The notes under the pieces are model-generated. The model was not told where the DNA came from, ran no database searches, and saw nothing but the letters and a program-made list of their open reading frames with translations. Positions 33,732 to 44,489 of a DNA stretch of 64,000 nucleotides are shown in pieces. This DNA comes from an uncultured Bartonella sp. (GTDB taxonomy: Bacteria; Pseudomonadota; Alphaproteobacteria; Rhizobiales; Rhizobiaceae). The first letter of the stretch is position 1, and the number at the start of each line of letters is the position of its first letter. Made by a program: the position numbers and the translations under genes. Where the stretch lies: assembly GCF_946479275.1 (NCBI RefSeq), contig NZ_CAMLFE010000004.1:248001-312000 (forward strand). The letters are read 5' to 3'.

Positions 33732-34643
33732 ATGGCCAGCATACCGACGTCAACGCAGTTAACGACAAATTTCAATGCTGGCACGGACAACACGCTTGGC
33801 CGTAATATGATGCGTTCCGCAATGAAGGCACCCTATCTCGAGCGCAATGACGAACACGATCTGGCACTGCGTTGGAGAGACAAAAAAGATAGTGTGGCAA
33901 TGCATCAGATTGCAGTTGCACACATGCGGCTTGTCATTTCCATCGCGGGACGATTCAAACATTTCAAACTACCGTTGAGCGATCTTGTTCAGGAAGGATA
34001 TGTCGGTCTTCTTGAAGCAGCAGCACGTTTTGATCCCGAGCGCGAGGTGCGTTTTTCAACCTATGCCACATGGTGGATCAGGGCTTCTATACAGGATTAT
34101 ATTTTGCGCAACTGGTCAATCGTACGCGGTGGTACCAGTTCGGCGCAGAAAGCGCTTTTCTTCAATTTAAGACGGTTGCGCGCAAAGCTTGCCAGTGAAG
34201 ACAGGAATATGAGCAAGCAGGATATATTCCGTAGTATTTCTGAAAAACTTGGTGTCTCGGTTTCCGATGTCGAAACCATGGATTTTCGTTTTTCGACAAG
34301 TGACAATTCTTTGAGTGCGCCGATGATTGCCGATGACGAGAGCTCGGGTAGTAAAATGGATACGCTGGTCGACGATCATCCGCTTCAAGACTCGCTTGTT
34401 GAAGATGAAATTGACGGCAATCGTCGTTCGAAGTGGTTGCATGACGCGCTACAGATATTGAACGACAGAGAACTCCAAATTATCCGTTGCCGTCGTTTGA
34501 ACGATGACGGGGCGACTCTTGAAGCGTTGGGAGAAAAAATGGGAATTTCCAAGGAGCGTGTACGTCAGATCGAAGCACGTGCCATGGAAAAATTGCGAAA
34601 TTATCTTCTTTCTGTTAATAGTGTTGATGCTTATCAGGTTTAA
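33732..34643 (+). CDS. rpoH: RNA polymerase sigma-32 factor (RpoH2-like)
   Basis: DLVQEGYVGLLEAAARFDPEREVRFSTYATWWIRASIQDYILRNWSIV; region 4.2 ISKERVRQIEARAMEKL. Confidence 0.95.
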   Translation: MASIPTSTQLTTNFNAGTDNTLGRNMMRSAMKAPYLERNDEHDLALRWRDKKDSVAMHQIAVAHMRLVISIAGRFKHFKLPLSDLVQEGYVGLLEAAARFDPEREVRFSTYATWWIRASIQDYILRNWSIVRGGTSSAQKALFFNLRRLRAKLASEDRNMSKQDIFRSISEKLGVSVSDVETMDFRFSTSDNSLSAPMIADDESSGSKMDTLVDDHPLQDSLVEDEIDGNRRSKWLHDALQILNDRELQIIRCRRLNDDGATLEALGEKMGISKERVRQIEARAMEKLRNYLLSVNSVDAYQV

Positions 34644-34722
34644 TCGCCAAGGGAATATGTGACGATTGCGTTTCATTTTTTCGGGCGGTCGTGCCGGTAG
34701 CTAAAACCAATACCCCAAAGGC

Positions 34723-35718
34723 TTGCCCCGAAAAAATTGGCCACGAGAATTGGCCTGGAGAAGTTGTTTGTCACCGTTTGACAGAAACGCACATATCGAA
34801 CAGAAAATACTTGCATATTCAATACTGGCAACAATCGTTCTGGCTGTTGCAGGTATTATTACCGGAATTCTGACAGGCGCATCGTCTATTATTTTCGACG
34901 GAATGTATTCGTCTATTGATTGCCTTTTCAGCATTGCAGCGCTTCTTGTTGTTCGACTGATCGAAATTGACGTCAACCGGCGAAGCCGCAAAGCACCGAA
35001 ATTTATCGAGCGTTTTCAATACGGTTTCTGGCATCTTGAACCGATGCTTTTGGCTATCAACGGATTATCCCTGATGATTGCCGTCATTTATGCGCTGTTC
35101 GAGGCCGTAGGAAAAATTTTGAACGGCGGCAAACTTCCACATTTTGATGCAGCAATCTGGTTTTCGGTTTTTGCAGTCATCCTGTGTTTCGGAATGGCAT
35201 TTTACGAGCATTATTTCAATCGCCGTATAAAATCGGCGTTCATTACCATTGATGCAAAAAGCTGGATCGTATCGGGTGGAATAGGATTGGCTCTCTTATG
35301 CGCATTCAGTTTTGCCACCCTCATTGAAGGCACAAATTATGAATGGATTTTGCCTTATATCGACCCGGTCGTTTTGGCTTTTATTGCGATAATCATGTTG
35401 CCGATGCCTGTAAAAACCGTTTTGCATGCCATGCGGGATATCCTAATGATAACGCCCGTTGATTTGGACGAACATGTCAATGGTGTGGTTGACAAAATTG
35501 TCGAAAAATACGGCTTTGTCGGTTCCCAAAACTATCTTGCAAGGGTTGGCCGCTCCACAATGATTGAGATTCATCTCATTTTGCCGGAACATTACAAAAT
35601 TGCCGAGGTCGAAGAGCTTGATAAAATCCGCACCGAAATCGGCGATAGGATAGGCCACGCAGGGCCGGATCGGTGGCTCACTGTTTCTTTTACATCAAGT
35701 CCGCATTGGGCGTTTTGA
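34723..35718 (+). CDS. Cation diffusion facilitator family transporter
   Basis: Multi-TM CDF-like protein (SSIIFDGMYSSIDCLFSIAALL); C-terminal cytoplasmic domain. Confidence 0.85.
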   Translation: MPRKNWPRELAWRSCLSPFDRNAHIEQKILAYSILATIVLAVAGIITGILTGASSIIFDGMYSSIDCLFSIAALLVVRLIEIDVNRRSRKAPKFIERFQYGFWHLEPMLLAINGLSLMIAVIYALFEAVGKILNGGKLPHFDAAIWFSVFAVILCFGMAFYEHYFNRRIKSAFITIDAKSWIVSGGIGLALLCAFSFATLIEGTNYEWILPYIDPVVLAFIAIIMLPMPVKTVLHAMRDILMITPVDLDEHVNGVVDKIVEKYGFVGSQNYLARVGRSTMIEIHLILPEHYKIAEVEELDKIRTEIGDRIGHAGPDRWLTVSFTSSPHWAF

Positions 35719-35746
35719 TCGACCTCATGACGTTATCCCGACCTCG

Positions 35747-37276
35747 CTATTCCGAGATAATCTTGATTCTGTCGCCTGCCGATAAATTTGTAGTTGGCGG
35801 CAAGGCATTGATGATGCGCAATAGTTTTTCTTTTGCGTTGGTGCCTTGCATGCGTGCAGCAAGCGATGGAACCGTATCGCCCGAGCGAACATTGACGACG
35901 CGAATGCGCAAAGGTTTAAGTGAAGAAATCTCGCGCGACGATAATGTTTTGAATGACGAGGTTGTCGCATTCGACACAGCATCAAGTTCGTTCGAATTTT
36001 TGGGGGCTGCTGTTAAAAATCTGAAGACACGATCTTTAACGAAAATAACTACGACATCGAACTGCCAACGATCATTGGCAGCATGAGCACGAGCAGCTTG
36101 AAGGCCATTGATAGTGACAGGCACAATCGAAGTTTGGTCAAGTCCACTTACCCAGCCGCTTTTGATGTAGTCGACCGGAGATAATCCGCGGGGGAGTGCC
36201 ACACCGTCGAAGCGCACGGCAACGTCATTATTGCCGCTGGCAATAACAGCATTTGACGAATTATCGATTGTGAAATTCTGTGGAACAGAAAAAGTAATGC
36301 CGAGTTTTGGATGAATGAACTGGTTACCACGAATGTAACCTTCGTCAGCAGTATCACCAAAAATCATTCCGTCAATACCATTGAGAAAATCATCACGGTC
36401 GGTCTTTCCTACGCCGGGTGCTCCCACTTTACGTGCCTGATCGGTTGCAAGCTGGATACGTTGGGGCGTTGACGGGTGACTTGCCAGAAAGTCGAGGGTA
36501 GCATCGGTTGCCCCTGAAACATTGCGATAGGAAGCGTAAGCTTCCATTGATTGTAAAAAGCGTGGCGAGGCGAACGGGTCATAACCCGCTTGTCCCAACA
36601 TTTTTATACCGATAGCGTCTGCTTGCAGCTCCTGATTGCGCGAAAATTGGGCAAGGCGCAGTTTACCGCGAATAGCTGTTTCCCGCTCGGCCGAATGATC
36701 TTCCAGAACTTCACTTACAACCTGATTTGTAAGCTCTACTTCCGCCTCTTTCTGTTGACGTAAAATACCGTGATTGGCTGTGACGTGTGCCATTTCATGA
36801 GCAAGAACAGCCGCCACTTCGGACGAGTCATTGGCGAGTGCAAGAAGCCCGCGTGTCACATAAACATAGCCTCCGGGAAGTGCGAAAGCGTTGACATTGG
36901 GCGAATTTAAAATCGTAATCCTATAGGTCTGGGCCGGGTTATCGGAAACCGATGTGAGCCTTCCGACAATTTTGGCAACCATGCGTTCAAGCTTCGGATC
37001 ACTATATTCGCCGCCATAGGTTTGTAAAATTCGCGGATGCTGGGATGCTCCCAATTGTGCAAGAGAATCCCCTTTGCTTACCTTATCGACCGTGACCGGC
37101 GCGCCGGAAGGCATAAGGCCGCCATCGGGCTTATTGTAATCGACAAGCTGGCAAGCTGTTAAACCGGAAAAAATAAAGCTTAAAAAAATGGTAAAACCGG
37201 CCGTTTTGACCACACGGTTAAAAGCGTATGGCGCCGAAAGCAGGTCGGAAATGGCCATTTTTTTGCATTTACTCAT
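35747..37276 (-). CDS. M48 family metalloprotease lipoprotein with C-terminal LysM-like segment
   Basis: HEMAHVTANHG zinc motif; lipobox LTAC; C-terminal RSGDTVPSLAARM...NLSAGDRIKII. Confidence 0.93.
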   Translation of the reverse strand: MSKCKKMAISDLLSAPYAFNRVVKTAGFTIFLSFIFSGLTACQLVDYNKPDGGLMPSGAPVTVDKVSKGDSLAQLGASQHPRILQTYGGEYSDPKLERMVAKIVGRLTSVSDNPAQTYRITILNSPNVNAFALPGGYVYVTRGLLALANDSSEVAAVLAHEMAHVTANHGILRQQKEAEVELTNQVVSEVLEDHSAERETAIRGKLRLAQFSRNQELQADAIGIKMLGQAGYDPFASPRFLQSMEAYASYRNVSGATDATLDFLASHPSTPQRIQLATDQARKVGAPGVGKTDRDDFLNGIDGMIFGDTADEGYIRGNQFIHPKLGITFSVPQNFTIDNSSNAVIASGNNDVAVRFDGVALPRGLSPVDYIKSGWVSGLDQTSIVPVTINGLQAARAHAANDRWQFDVVVIFVKDRVFRFLTAAPKNSNELDAVSNATTSSFKTLSSREISSLKPLRIRVVNVRSGDTVPSLAARMQGTNAKEKLLRIINALPPTTNLSAGDRIKIISE

Positions 37277-37485
37277 CGCTACCGATGTTTGATCCTCATT
37301 GCGGCAAAAAATAATCCCGTATTATAAGGCTGAAAAACTTGGAAAATAACAAGCTTTTTCAAAATTTCCCCTATAATAGAACGAATAGAAGTAAGTTGTT
37401 GTGACATATCAATAATCACAGAACAATCAAATAGATGCCGATTAAAAATTAAAATGGTTTATTTATGTAAAAAAGCAAATTTGGG

Positions 37486-38127
37486 GTGGTCATGAAAAGC
37501 TACGCTATTCTTCTTGACGGCAATCTTCAGGTAACTCCGCGACTCTTGGCAGAGATAAAAGAAAGCAATGTCATTGTTGCTGATGGGGCGATACGTTATG
37601 TCGAGCCTCTTGGTGTAACGCCCGAATTATGGGTTGGAGATTTCGATTCGGCCGATCCGGCGCTGATGATAAAATATCGGAATATAGAGCGGCGGTCTTT
37701 CCCTGTTGCCAAAGATAAAACCGACGGCGAACTTGCAATCGACTTTGCGTTGGAAAGAGGGGCAAACCGCATTATTTTATGCGGCGCGTTGGGGGGCAAA
37801 AGGTCGGATCATGCATTTTTCCATTTTGTTCACGCTTTGGCGATGAAACAGAACGGCATTGATGTGCTAATCACAAGTGGTGCCGAGGAAGGATATGCTA
37901 TTCTTCCGGGCCACTATTCATTCGATTTTCCCGCAGGTACAATTTTCAGTATCATCGGCTTTGATGATCTAGGCGGCTTGACAATCGAGGGGGCAAAGTG
38001 GCCACTTCGTCGCAAAAATGTGCCCTTCGGCTCTTCGTTGACACTTTCCAATGAAGTCGTTGGTCAACTGCATTTAACCCTTTCCTCGGGACGAGCAATT
38101 CTCGTTGCTCAATCCAATGCTCATTGA
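37486..38127 (+). CDS. Thiamine diphosphokinase
   Basis: VIVADGAIRYVEPLGVTPELWVGDFDSAD...KDKTDGELAIDFAL...GALGGKRSDHAFFH. Confidence 0.95.
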   Translation: MVMKSYAILLDGNLQVTPRLLAEIKESNVIVADGAIRYVEPLGVTPELWVGDFDSADPALMIKYRNIERRSFPVAKDKTDGELAIDFALERGANRIILCGALGGKRSDHAFFHFVHALAMKQNGIDVLITSGAEEGYAILPGHYSFDFPAGTIFSIIGFDDLGGLTIEGAKWPLRRKNVPFGSSLTLSNEVVGQLHLTLSSGRAILVAQSNAH

Positions 38128-38287
38128 CGGGCTTTAGAAGGCATTCAAGGGTAGCTTTGTGGAAATAATTTTCTATATCCATATGTAATAGTAAGGAAAG
38201 GCTTGAGCGGTAGCTTCCGCCTTATCTTGGTTTCGCCTTATTATTACGACACAGTATCGGGAAAATCATAAGAGAAAGAGTGAGGAC

Positions 38288-38581
38288 ATGTTTAAACGAA
38301 TTTCTGTAATTGCCATGGTTTCGGCTTTGGGGCTGGCAAGTGTCGCCTGTTCGCCTAATGAACAGCGTACTGCCGGATATGGCGTTGGTGGTGCAGCCTT
38401 GGGTGCATTGGCCGGTGGTGCTATCAAGGGGAATGGCAAGGGTGCTTTGAGAGGTGCTGCAATCGGTGCTGCTGCAGGAACGCTCGTCGGCGTTGCAACA
38501 AAACGCAATGGCGTGCAGTACTGTAATTATCGTGATGCCTACGGGCAGATGTATCAGGCACCTTGCAACCAATACCAATAA
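38288..38581 (+). CDS. Glycine-zipper (YMGG-like) envelope lipoprotein
   Basis: Signal/lipobox-like LASVAC and repeated GxxxG (GVGGAALGALAGGAIKGNGKGALRGAAIGAAAG). Confidence 0.85.
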   Translation: MFKRISVIAMVSALGLASVACSPNEQRTAGYGVGGAALGALAGGAIKGNGKGALRGAAIGAAAGTLVGVATKRNGVQYCNYRDAYGQMYQAPCNQYQ

Positions 38582-38695
38582 GGTTTTAAAGACCTGACAA
38601 ATGAAGGGGGGTCGGTTCTGCTGGCCCTTTTTTATTTTACGTGTTTTAAAGTTATATTCTGCTATTAAACCGATCAATAGCTACATGGAATCATA

Positions 38696-40501
38696 ATGGT
38701 GCCTCCTCTTTTACGTCTCGACCACATTTCACTCACCTTTGGCGGTACACCATTGCTGACCGACGCCGATCTATCGGTTTCAAGCGGCGATCGTATTGCG
38801 CTGGTCGGGCGTAACGGTTCGGGGAAATCGACACTTCTTAAAATTGCTGCCGGTCTTGTGGAGCCGACAGATGGAGAGATTTTCAGACATCCTTCTGCAA
38901 CAATCCGTTATTTGCCCCAAACACCTGATCTTGACGGTTTTAAAAATGTGCGTGCCTATGTCGAGGCGGGCCTCGGACCTTTGGATGATGTGCACCGTGT
39001 CAGCTATATGCTTGATCATCTGGGCTTGACGGGTGAAGAAAAGCCCGATCAACTTTCCGGCGGCGAGGCGCGCCGCGCTGCATTGGCGCGCGTTATTGCG
39101 CCCGCTCCCGACATTTTGCTTCTGGATGAACCAACCAACCATCTTGATCTCACAACGATCGAATGGCTCGAAGCCGAACTTAAAACAATACGGTCAAGTA
39201 TTGTTCTGATTTCGCACGACCGTCGTTTTCTGGAAAATGTCTCGCAATCGACAATCTGGCTTGATCGGGGCGAAACAAAACGCCTCGGTAAAGGCTTCGC
39301 TTTTTTTGAAGAATGGCGTGACAAACTTCTTGAAGAAGAAGAAATTGAGCAACAAAAACTTGGCCGCCAGATTGTACGTGAAGAGCATTGGCTGCGTTAT
39401 GGTGTGACAGCGCGGCGCAAACGCAATGTGCGCCGTCTCGACGAATTGCAGAAGTTGCGGCAAAAATACAAGAGTTATCGCGGGCCGCAGGGCAATGCCG
39501 TCATGGAATTGAGCGATTCACAGGAATCCGGAAAACTGGTGATAGAAGCCAAGAATATCAGCAAAGCTTACGGCGAACATGTGCTTGTCGATCATTTTTC
39601 CACCCGTATCCACCGCGGTGACCGTATCGGACTGGTTGGTCCCAATGGCATTGGCAAGACGACGTTGTTGTCCATGTTGAGCGGGGTTCTGACACCCGAT
39701 AGTGGAACAGTGAAACTTGGCGTCAATCTCGAAATTGCCACGCTTGATCAAAAACGCTCGCTTGATGAAAGTGAAACGCTTGCCCATTATTTGACGGATG
39801 GTCGCGGGGATAGTGTTATCGTCAATGGCGAACAACGTCACGTTGTCTCCTATATGAAGGATTTTCTGTTTTCGCCTGAACAGGCGCGCACACCGATCAA
39901 GGAATTGTCGGGTGGTGAACGTGCGCGGTTGATGCTGGCACGCGTGTTGTCGCGTCCGGCAAATCTGTTGATACTCGACGAGCCTACAAATGATCTTGAT
40001 ATGGAAACGCTGGATCTTTTCCAGGAACTTGTAAGCAATTTTCCGGGGACTGTTTTGCTTGTCAGTCACGACCGCGATTTTCTTGATCGTACAGTTACCA
40101 GTATTATCGCCCCTGAAGGCAATGGTCGGTGGCTCGAATATGCCGGTGGCTATAGCGATATGATTGCACAACGAAAAGGTCGGGAAATCGAACAGAAAAA
40201 ACTTGTGAAATCACCTTCGCCGCAAACATCAGGCACAGCTGAACGCGTAAAACGGGAAACGAAACAGAAGCTATCCTATAAACAGAAATATGCTTTGGAA
40301 AAATTGCCATCGGAAATTGATGCATTGCATCAGGAGATTTCAAAGATGGAACACGAATTTTCCGATCCCGACCTTTATTCCAAGGATGCCAAAAGGTTCG
40401 AGGAACTTTCGCGCCTTCTCGAACAAAAACGTAAAGACCTTGAAGTAAAAGAAAACGAGTGGCTGGAACTTGAAATGCTGAAAGAACAACTCGAAAAATA
40501 A
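38696..40501 (+). CDS. ABC-F family ATP-binding protein (Uup-like)
   Basis: Two ABC domains (GRNGSGKSTLLK; GPNGIGKTTLLS), both LSGGE; C-terminal coiled coil. Confidence 0.96.
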   Translation: MVPPLLRLDHISLTFGGTPLLTDADLSVSSGDRIALVGRNGSGKSTLLKIAAGLVEPTDGEIFRHPSATIRYLPQTPDLDGFKNVRAYVEAGLGPLDDVHRVSYMLDHLGLTGEEKPDQLSGGEARRAALARVIAPAPDILLLDEPTNHLDLTTIEWLEAELKTIRSSIVLISHDRRFLENVSQSTIWLDRGETKRLGKGFAFFEEWRDKLLEEEEIEQQKLGRQIVREEHWLRYGVTARRKRNVRRLDELQKLRQKYKSYRGPQGNAVMELSDSQESGKLVIEAKNISKAYGEHVLVDHFSTRIHRGDRIGLVGPNGIGKTTLLSMLSGVLTPDSGTVKLGVNLEIATLDQKRSLDESETLAHYLTDGRGDSVIVNGEQRHVVSYMKDFLFSPEQARTPIKELSGGERARLMLARVLSRPANLLILDEPTNDLDMETLDLFQELVSNFPGTVLLVSHDRDFLDRTVTSIIAPEGNGRWLEYAGGYSDMIAQRKGREIEQKKLVKSPSPQTSGTAERVKRETKQKLSYKQKYALEKLPSEIDALHQEISKMEHEFSDPDLYSKDAKRFEELSRLLEQKRKDLEVKENEWLELEMLKEQLEK

Positions 40502-40623
40502 CTTTGTTTTTTTAAAACTATAGGGTGCACCTTAACGCGAATATTTTGGCATTGATAAATTCGTTGAACCGGAAAATACGGAAAGTGGTTTTAAGTCCCG
40601 CATAACAATCGGGAACAGATAAC

Positions 40624-40652
40624 AAAAAGCCTTCCGGAAATGGAAGGCTTTC
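40624..40652 (-). terminator. Rho-independent terminator of gapR
   Basis: Minus strand AAAGCCTTCCATTTCCGGAAGGCTTTTTG. Confidence 0.85.
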
Positions 40653-40673
40653 GAGTTTTCAAAAATCTAAAAA

Positions 40674-40931
40674 TCAGCTCATTCCGAGTGCGTCTTTGTA
40701 GAGTTGGATCATGGCCTCTTCTTCCTGACGCTCATGGTCTTCCTTTTTACGCAAACGGATAATTGTGCGCACTGCCTTGCTGTCGAAACCACTTCCTTTA
40801 AGCTCGGCATAAACCTCTTTGATGTCGTCGGAAATTGTTTTCTTTTCTTCTTCAAGGCGTTCAATACGCTCGATGAAAGAACGCAACTGGCCAACAGCCA
40901 CTGCTTGTTTTTCGTCTGTCACTTCACTCAT
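40674..40931 (-). CDS. gapR: GapR-family (DUF2312) nucleoid-associated protein
   Basis: [64 protein letters not shown]. Confidence 0.95.
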   Translation of the reverse strand: MSEVTDEKQAVAVGQLRSFIERIERLEEEKKTISDDIKEVYAELKGSGFDSKAVRTIIRLRKKEDHERQEEEAMIQLYKDALGMS

Positions 40932-41093
40932 GGAAATGGCCTCCAGATAAATCGTGTTCGGACGAGTCGTTTAGTCGATCGTCCAGTTTCCTGTTGATGT
41001 CCGAGTCCTGCCCTCAGAGTCAAGATGGCGGCTTTATTTTTTCGCATCTTACTTGCACCATCAATATCGGGCTTTAATTGTTATGATGTAACA

Positions 41094-41888
41094 TTATTTA
41101 TCTGCACGTGAGGGAAAAACCTGTTTCATGTGAATCATTGGCGCTTCATTTATCTTACGAAACAGGGGTTCCAAATAGTCAGCCCATTCAGTCACACCTT
41201 TTTCATTCCCGATCAAATCCTGCCTGACTTCAATCAGAATGTGCGCAATGCCTTTTTTTGTGCAATGGCGATACATTGTGTCGCCTTTCAAGGCTCCGTC
41301 ATAGGGTTCGTTATCGCCTACCTTGATATGATCAATTTTGTTCAACTCGTTAAAAAGCAAATCAAAGACACGTTTGTCGCTATCCCATAAAAGACCGATA
41401 TGCCAAGGTCGTGCTTTGCCGCGCCAAACCGGTGTGAAAGAATGGACAGAAACTACAAAAGGGCTTTTTCCGCTTGCGGCCTCGACATTGGTGATGAGCT
41501 TGCCGATTGCGGTGTCATAGGGCTTATAGTAATTGTCAAGCCGGCGTTGTCTTTCGTTTTCGCTCATCGGATAATTTTGTGCAATCACCGCGCCGTCGGA
41601 TAATTGCATGATAAGTGTCGGGTCATTCTCACCCCTGTTAGGGTCGATCAAAAGTCGTGAAAAATGGCTGATAACTGCCGGTGCATCAAGGCGTTTTGCC
41701 AATTCACGGGTAAGCAGCTCCGCACCGATATCATAAGCGATGTGGCGCTTGAATTCGGCCGGATCGAGCCCGAGCGAACCGTATTCAGCAGGCAGAACAT
41801 TGCTTGCGTGATCACAGATTAATGCAAGGCCCGTCTCCATATTACCGGAGATTTCTTCAAAGGAATAGAAATTTTCTTTCTGTTTCAT
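41094..41888 (-). CDS. N-formylglutamate amidohydrolase family protein
   Basis: LICDHASNVLPAEYGSLGL...RLLIDPNRGENDPTLI...VSVHSFTPVW. Confidence 0.94.
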   Translation of the reverse strand: MKQKENFYSFEEISGNMETGLALICDHASNVLPAEYGSLGLDPAEFKRHIAYDIGAELLTRELAKRLDAPAVISHFSRLLIDPNRGENDPTLIMQLSDGAVIAQNYPMSENERQRRLDNYYKPYDTAIGKLITNVEAASGKSPFVVSVHSFTPVWRGKARPWHIGLLWDSDKRVFDLLFNELNKIDHIKVGDNEPYDGALKGDTMYRHCTKKGIAHILIEVRQDLIGNEKGVTEWADYLEPLFRKINEAPMIHMKQVFPSRADK

Positions 41889-42021
41889 TTTTCTATCATC
41901 ACTTTATAATATGAGCTGATTTGAAAGTCTCTGACATTGACAAAGTTTACGAAACTAAACAAAACACAATTCAAGTGCAAAAGAATAGCGGTCGCAACGA
42001 AATAAACCGAAGGTGACAGGA

Positions 42022-42489
42022 ATGTTGTTGAAAAAGATTCGGATTGTTCTCTTCGGTGGCATATTTGCTTTCACCTTTCAAAACGCAACCAAAGCGGATT
42101 TTCGTGTCTGCAACACAACGCAGGAAGTTATCGGTGTCTCTATCGGATACCGTGCGAAAACCGGCTGGATTTCCGAAGGCTGGTGGGTCGTCGGTCCCAC
42201 GCGTTGCAAGACGATTATTGATGGGGCTCTGGCATCGCGCTTTTATTATCTTCATGCGGAAGATGCCAAAAATCACGGGCGTTGGGACGGGCCCATCAAT
42301 ATGTGTGTGAAAGATTCCGAATTTACGATTAATGGCGTGAACGACTGTTTTGCACGCGGCTTTCAAAAAGCCGGTTTTCAAGAAATCGATACAGGTACCC
42401 AGACAAGCTGGATGGTACAGCTTACGGAACCGGTATCCAATAATCCGGCGTTGAATACGCCGCTTGTTACAGGAGCTCCTACAAAATGA
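42022..42489 (+). CDS. DUF1036 family secreted protein
   Basis: DFRVCNTTQEVIGVSIGYRAKTGWISEGWWVVGPTRCKTI; overlaps pyk start by 4 bp. Confidence 0.92.
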   Translation: MLLKKIRIVLFGGIFAFTFQNATKADFRVCNTTQEVIGVSIGYRAKTGWISEGWWVVGPTRCKTIIDGALASRFYYLHAEDAKNHGRWDGPINMCVKDSEFTINGVNDCFARGFQKAGFQEIDTGTQTSWMVQLTEPVSNNPALNTPLVTGAPTK

Positions 42490-43922
42490 AACGTAACCGT
42501 AAAGTAAAGATTGTTGCTACGCTCGGACCTGCTTCGTCTGACGAAAAGATGATCGAAAAACTTTTTTTAGCGGGCGTCGACGTTTTTCGCATCAATATGA
42601 GCCATGCCGACCATGACACGATGCGTAATCTCGTGAAAATTATTCGTGATATCGAAAAAAAACAGGGGCGGCCGATCGGTATTCTTGCCGATTTGCAGGG
42701 ACCGAAGTTACGTGTAGGGGAATTTGCCAAAGGTAAAGTCGATCTTGTAGCCGGTCAGACTTTCACACTCGACAATAAAGATGTACCGGGCGACAATACG
42801 CGTGTCTATTTGCCACATAAGGAAATTTTTGACGCGGTCAAGCCGGGAGAACGGTTGCTCATTGATGATGGCAAACTCGAGCTTTTGGCTGAGAAATGCA
42901 CGCACACGGCTATTGAATGCAAGGTTGTTGCGGGAACGCACATTTCCGATCGCAAGGGCGTAAGCCTGCCGGACACGCTGCTTGGTGTCGGTGCAATGAC
43001 AGAAAAGGACCATAAAGACCTGCTCGCCGTTCTTGAGCAGCCGATCGACTGGATTGCACTGTCCTTTATTCAACGCCCTGAAGATATTGCCGAAGCCCGT
43101 AAAATTGCCAAGGGTAAAGTGGCGATCCTTTCAAAAATCGAAAAGCCGCAAGCGGTTCGCAGAATTAACGAAATTGTTGATTTATCAGACGCTGTTATGG
43201 TGGCTCGTGGCGATCTTGGTGTTGAAATGCCTTTGGAAACAGTGCCCGGTATCCAGATGGATATTATCAAATTGTGTCGGCGCGCAGGAAAGCCGGTGGT
43301 GGTCGCAACCCAGATGCTTGAATCCATGATCTCGTCGCCGGTTCCAACCCGTGCTGAAGTTTCCGATGTTGCAACGGCAGTTTATGAAGGGGCCGATGCC
43401 ATTATGCTTTCGGCTGAATCGGCTGCCGGCGCCTATCCGGAAGAAGCGGTACGCACGATGGATAAAATTGCCTGCAAGATCGAACGGGATTCCAATTACG
43501 AACCGATGATTGATGCCCAACATCCGGCTCCCGAGCCAACCGGTGCCGATGCTATTTCGCTCGCAGCAAGGCAAATTGCCGAAACGCTCAATCTTTCTGC
43601 CATTGTCGCTTATACAGCCTCCGGCGCAACTGGCATTCGTGCGTCTCGTGAACGGCCGATGCCGTCAATCATTGCCCTTTCGCCGATTACCGAAACGGCA
43701 AGGCGCCTTGCCTTGGTCTGGGGGCTTCATTGTGTTGTCACAGAAGATGCTCACAATCTTGACGATATGGTCGACAGGGCCGCTGCCATTGCACTGCGCG
43801 AAGGTTATAGCGTTCCCGGTGACAGAATTATCGTAACGGCCGGTGTGCCGCTTGGAACACCGGGTGCAACCAATATGTTGCGCATTGCCTATGTGGAGAA
43901 AGAAGACGGCAAGCGCAGATAA
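42486..43922 (+). CDS. pyk: Pyruvate kinase
   Basis: KIVATLGPASSDEKMIEKLF...VARGDLGVEMPLE...MLSAESAAGAYP. Confidence 0.98.
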   Translation: MKRNRKVKIVATLGPASSDEKMIEKLFLAGVDVFRINMSHADHDTMRNLVKIIRDIEKKQGRPIGILADLQGPKLRVGEFAKGKVDLVAGQTFTLDNKDVPGDNTRVYLPHKEIFDAVKPGERLLIDDGKLELLAEKCTHTAIECKVVAGTHISDRKGVSLPDTLLGVGAMTEKDHKDLLAVLEQPIDWIALSFIQRPEDIAEARKIAKGKVAILSKIEKPQAVRRINEIVDLSDAVMVARGDLGVEMPLETVPGIQMDIIKLCRRAGKPVVVATQMLESMISSPVPTRAEVSDVATAVYEGADAIMLSAESAAGAYPEEAVRTMDKIACKIERDSNYEPMIDAQHPAPEPTGADAISLAARQIAETLNLSAIVAYTASGATGIRASRERPMPSIIALSPITETARRLALVWGLHCVVTEDAHNLDDMVDRAAAIALREGYSVPGDRIIVTAGVPLGTPGATNMLRIAYVEKEDGKRR

Positions 43923-44295
43923 TAGGCGTTGAACCGTATTATTCCGATTTTAAAAATTATGTTTGAACGGCGGAACAGGTTTGACCATGTTCCGCCGGAA
44001 TATTGCGTAAGCCACTTGGCATTCAAGAAAAGTACTTCAACTAATTTTTGGGAACTTGGCTGAAAGGCCGGTGGTCTAGTGCTAATTTCTTGACGTAGCT
44101 TTTTTGAACGTATGTAACACCGGACAAATCTAAGGGCGAAAACACGCAATACAGGTCGAAACGCTCACTATAAGTCGAAACATTCGGGTACATTCAGTAC
44201 AATAGCAGATTGCCGTATGTCGTTTTGCCAAGTGAGTGATTTCTGCTCTCAAACCGGATGAAACATTCACATTTATTCATCCCGCGTGTCAGACA

Positions 44296-44331
44296 AATAT
44301 CAATGATACCTTGAATATCAGTGATACTTTG
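44296..44331. repeat. Imperfect 18-bp tandem duplication
   Basis: AATATCAATGATACCTTG / AATATCAGTGATACTTTG, two mismatches. Confidence 0.8.
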
Positions 44332-44489
44332 AGTTTCGGTAGTTTCCCATAGGGCACGCGTTTTACTTTTATATGCGGATTTGAACCCCGCTATAATTAT
44401 GAAGTTCTCGGATTTTGAACGCTTCCGATTTTAACACAGTCGACAAACGTTTTTGGCCGGATAAACGGTTTTTAGCCGAATTTATCCTG

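Noticed and set aside
39518-40171. 217-aa minus-strand ORF opposite the ABC-F gene
   Set aside because: Shadow ORF of a clear ABC-F coding sequence
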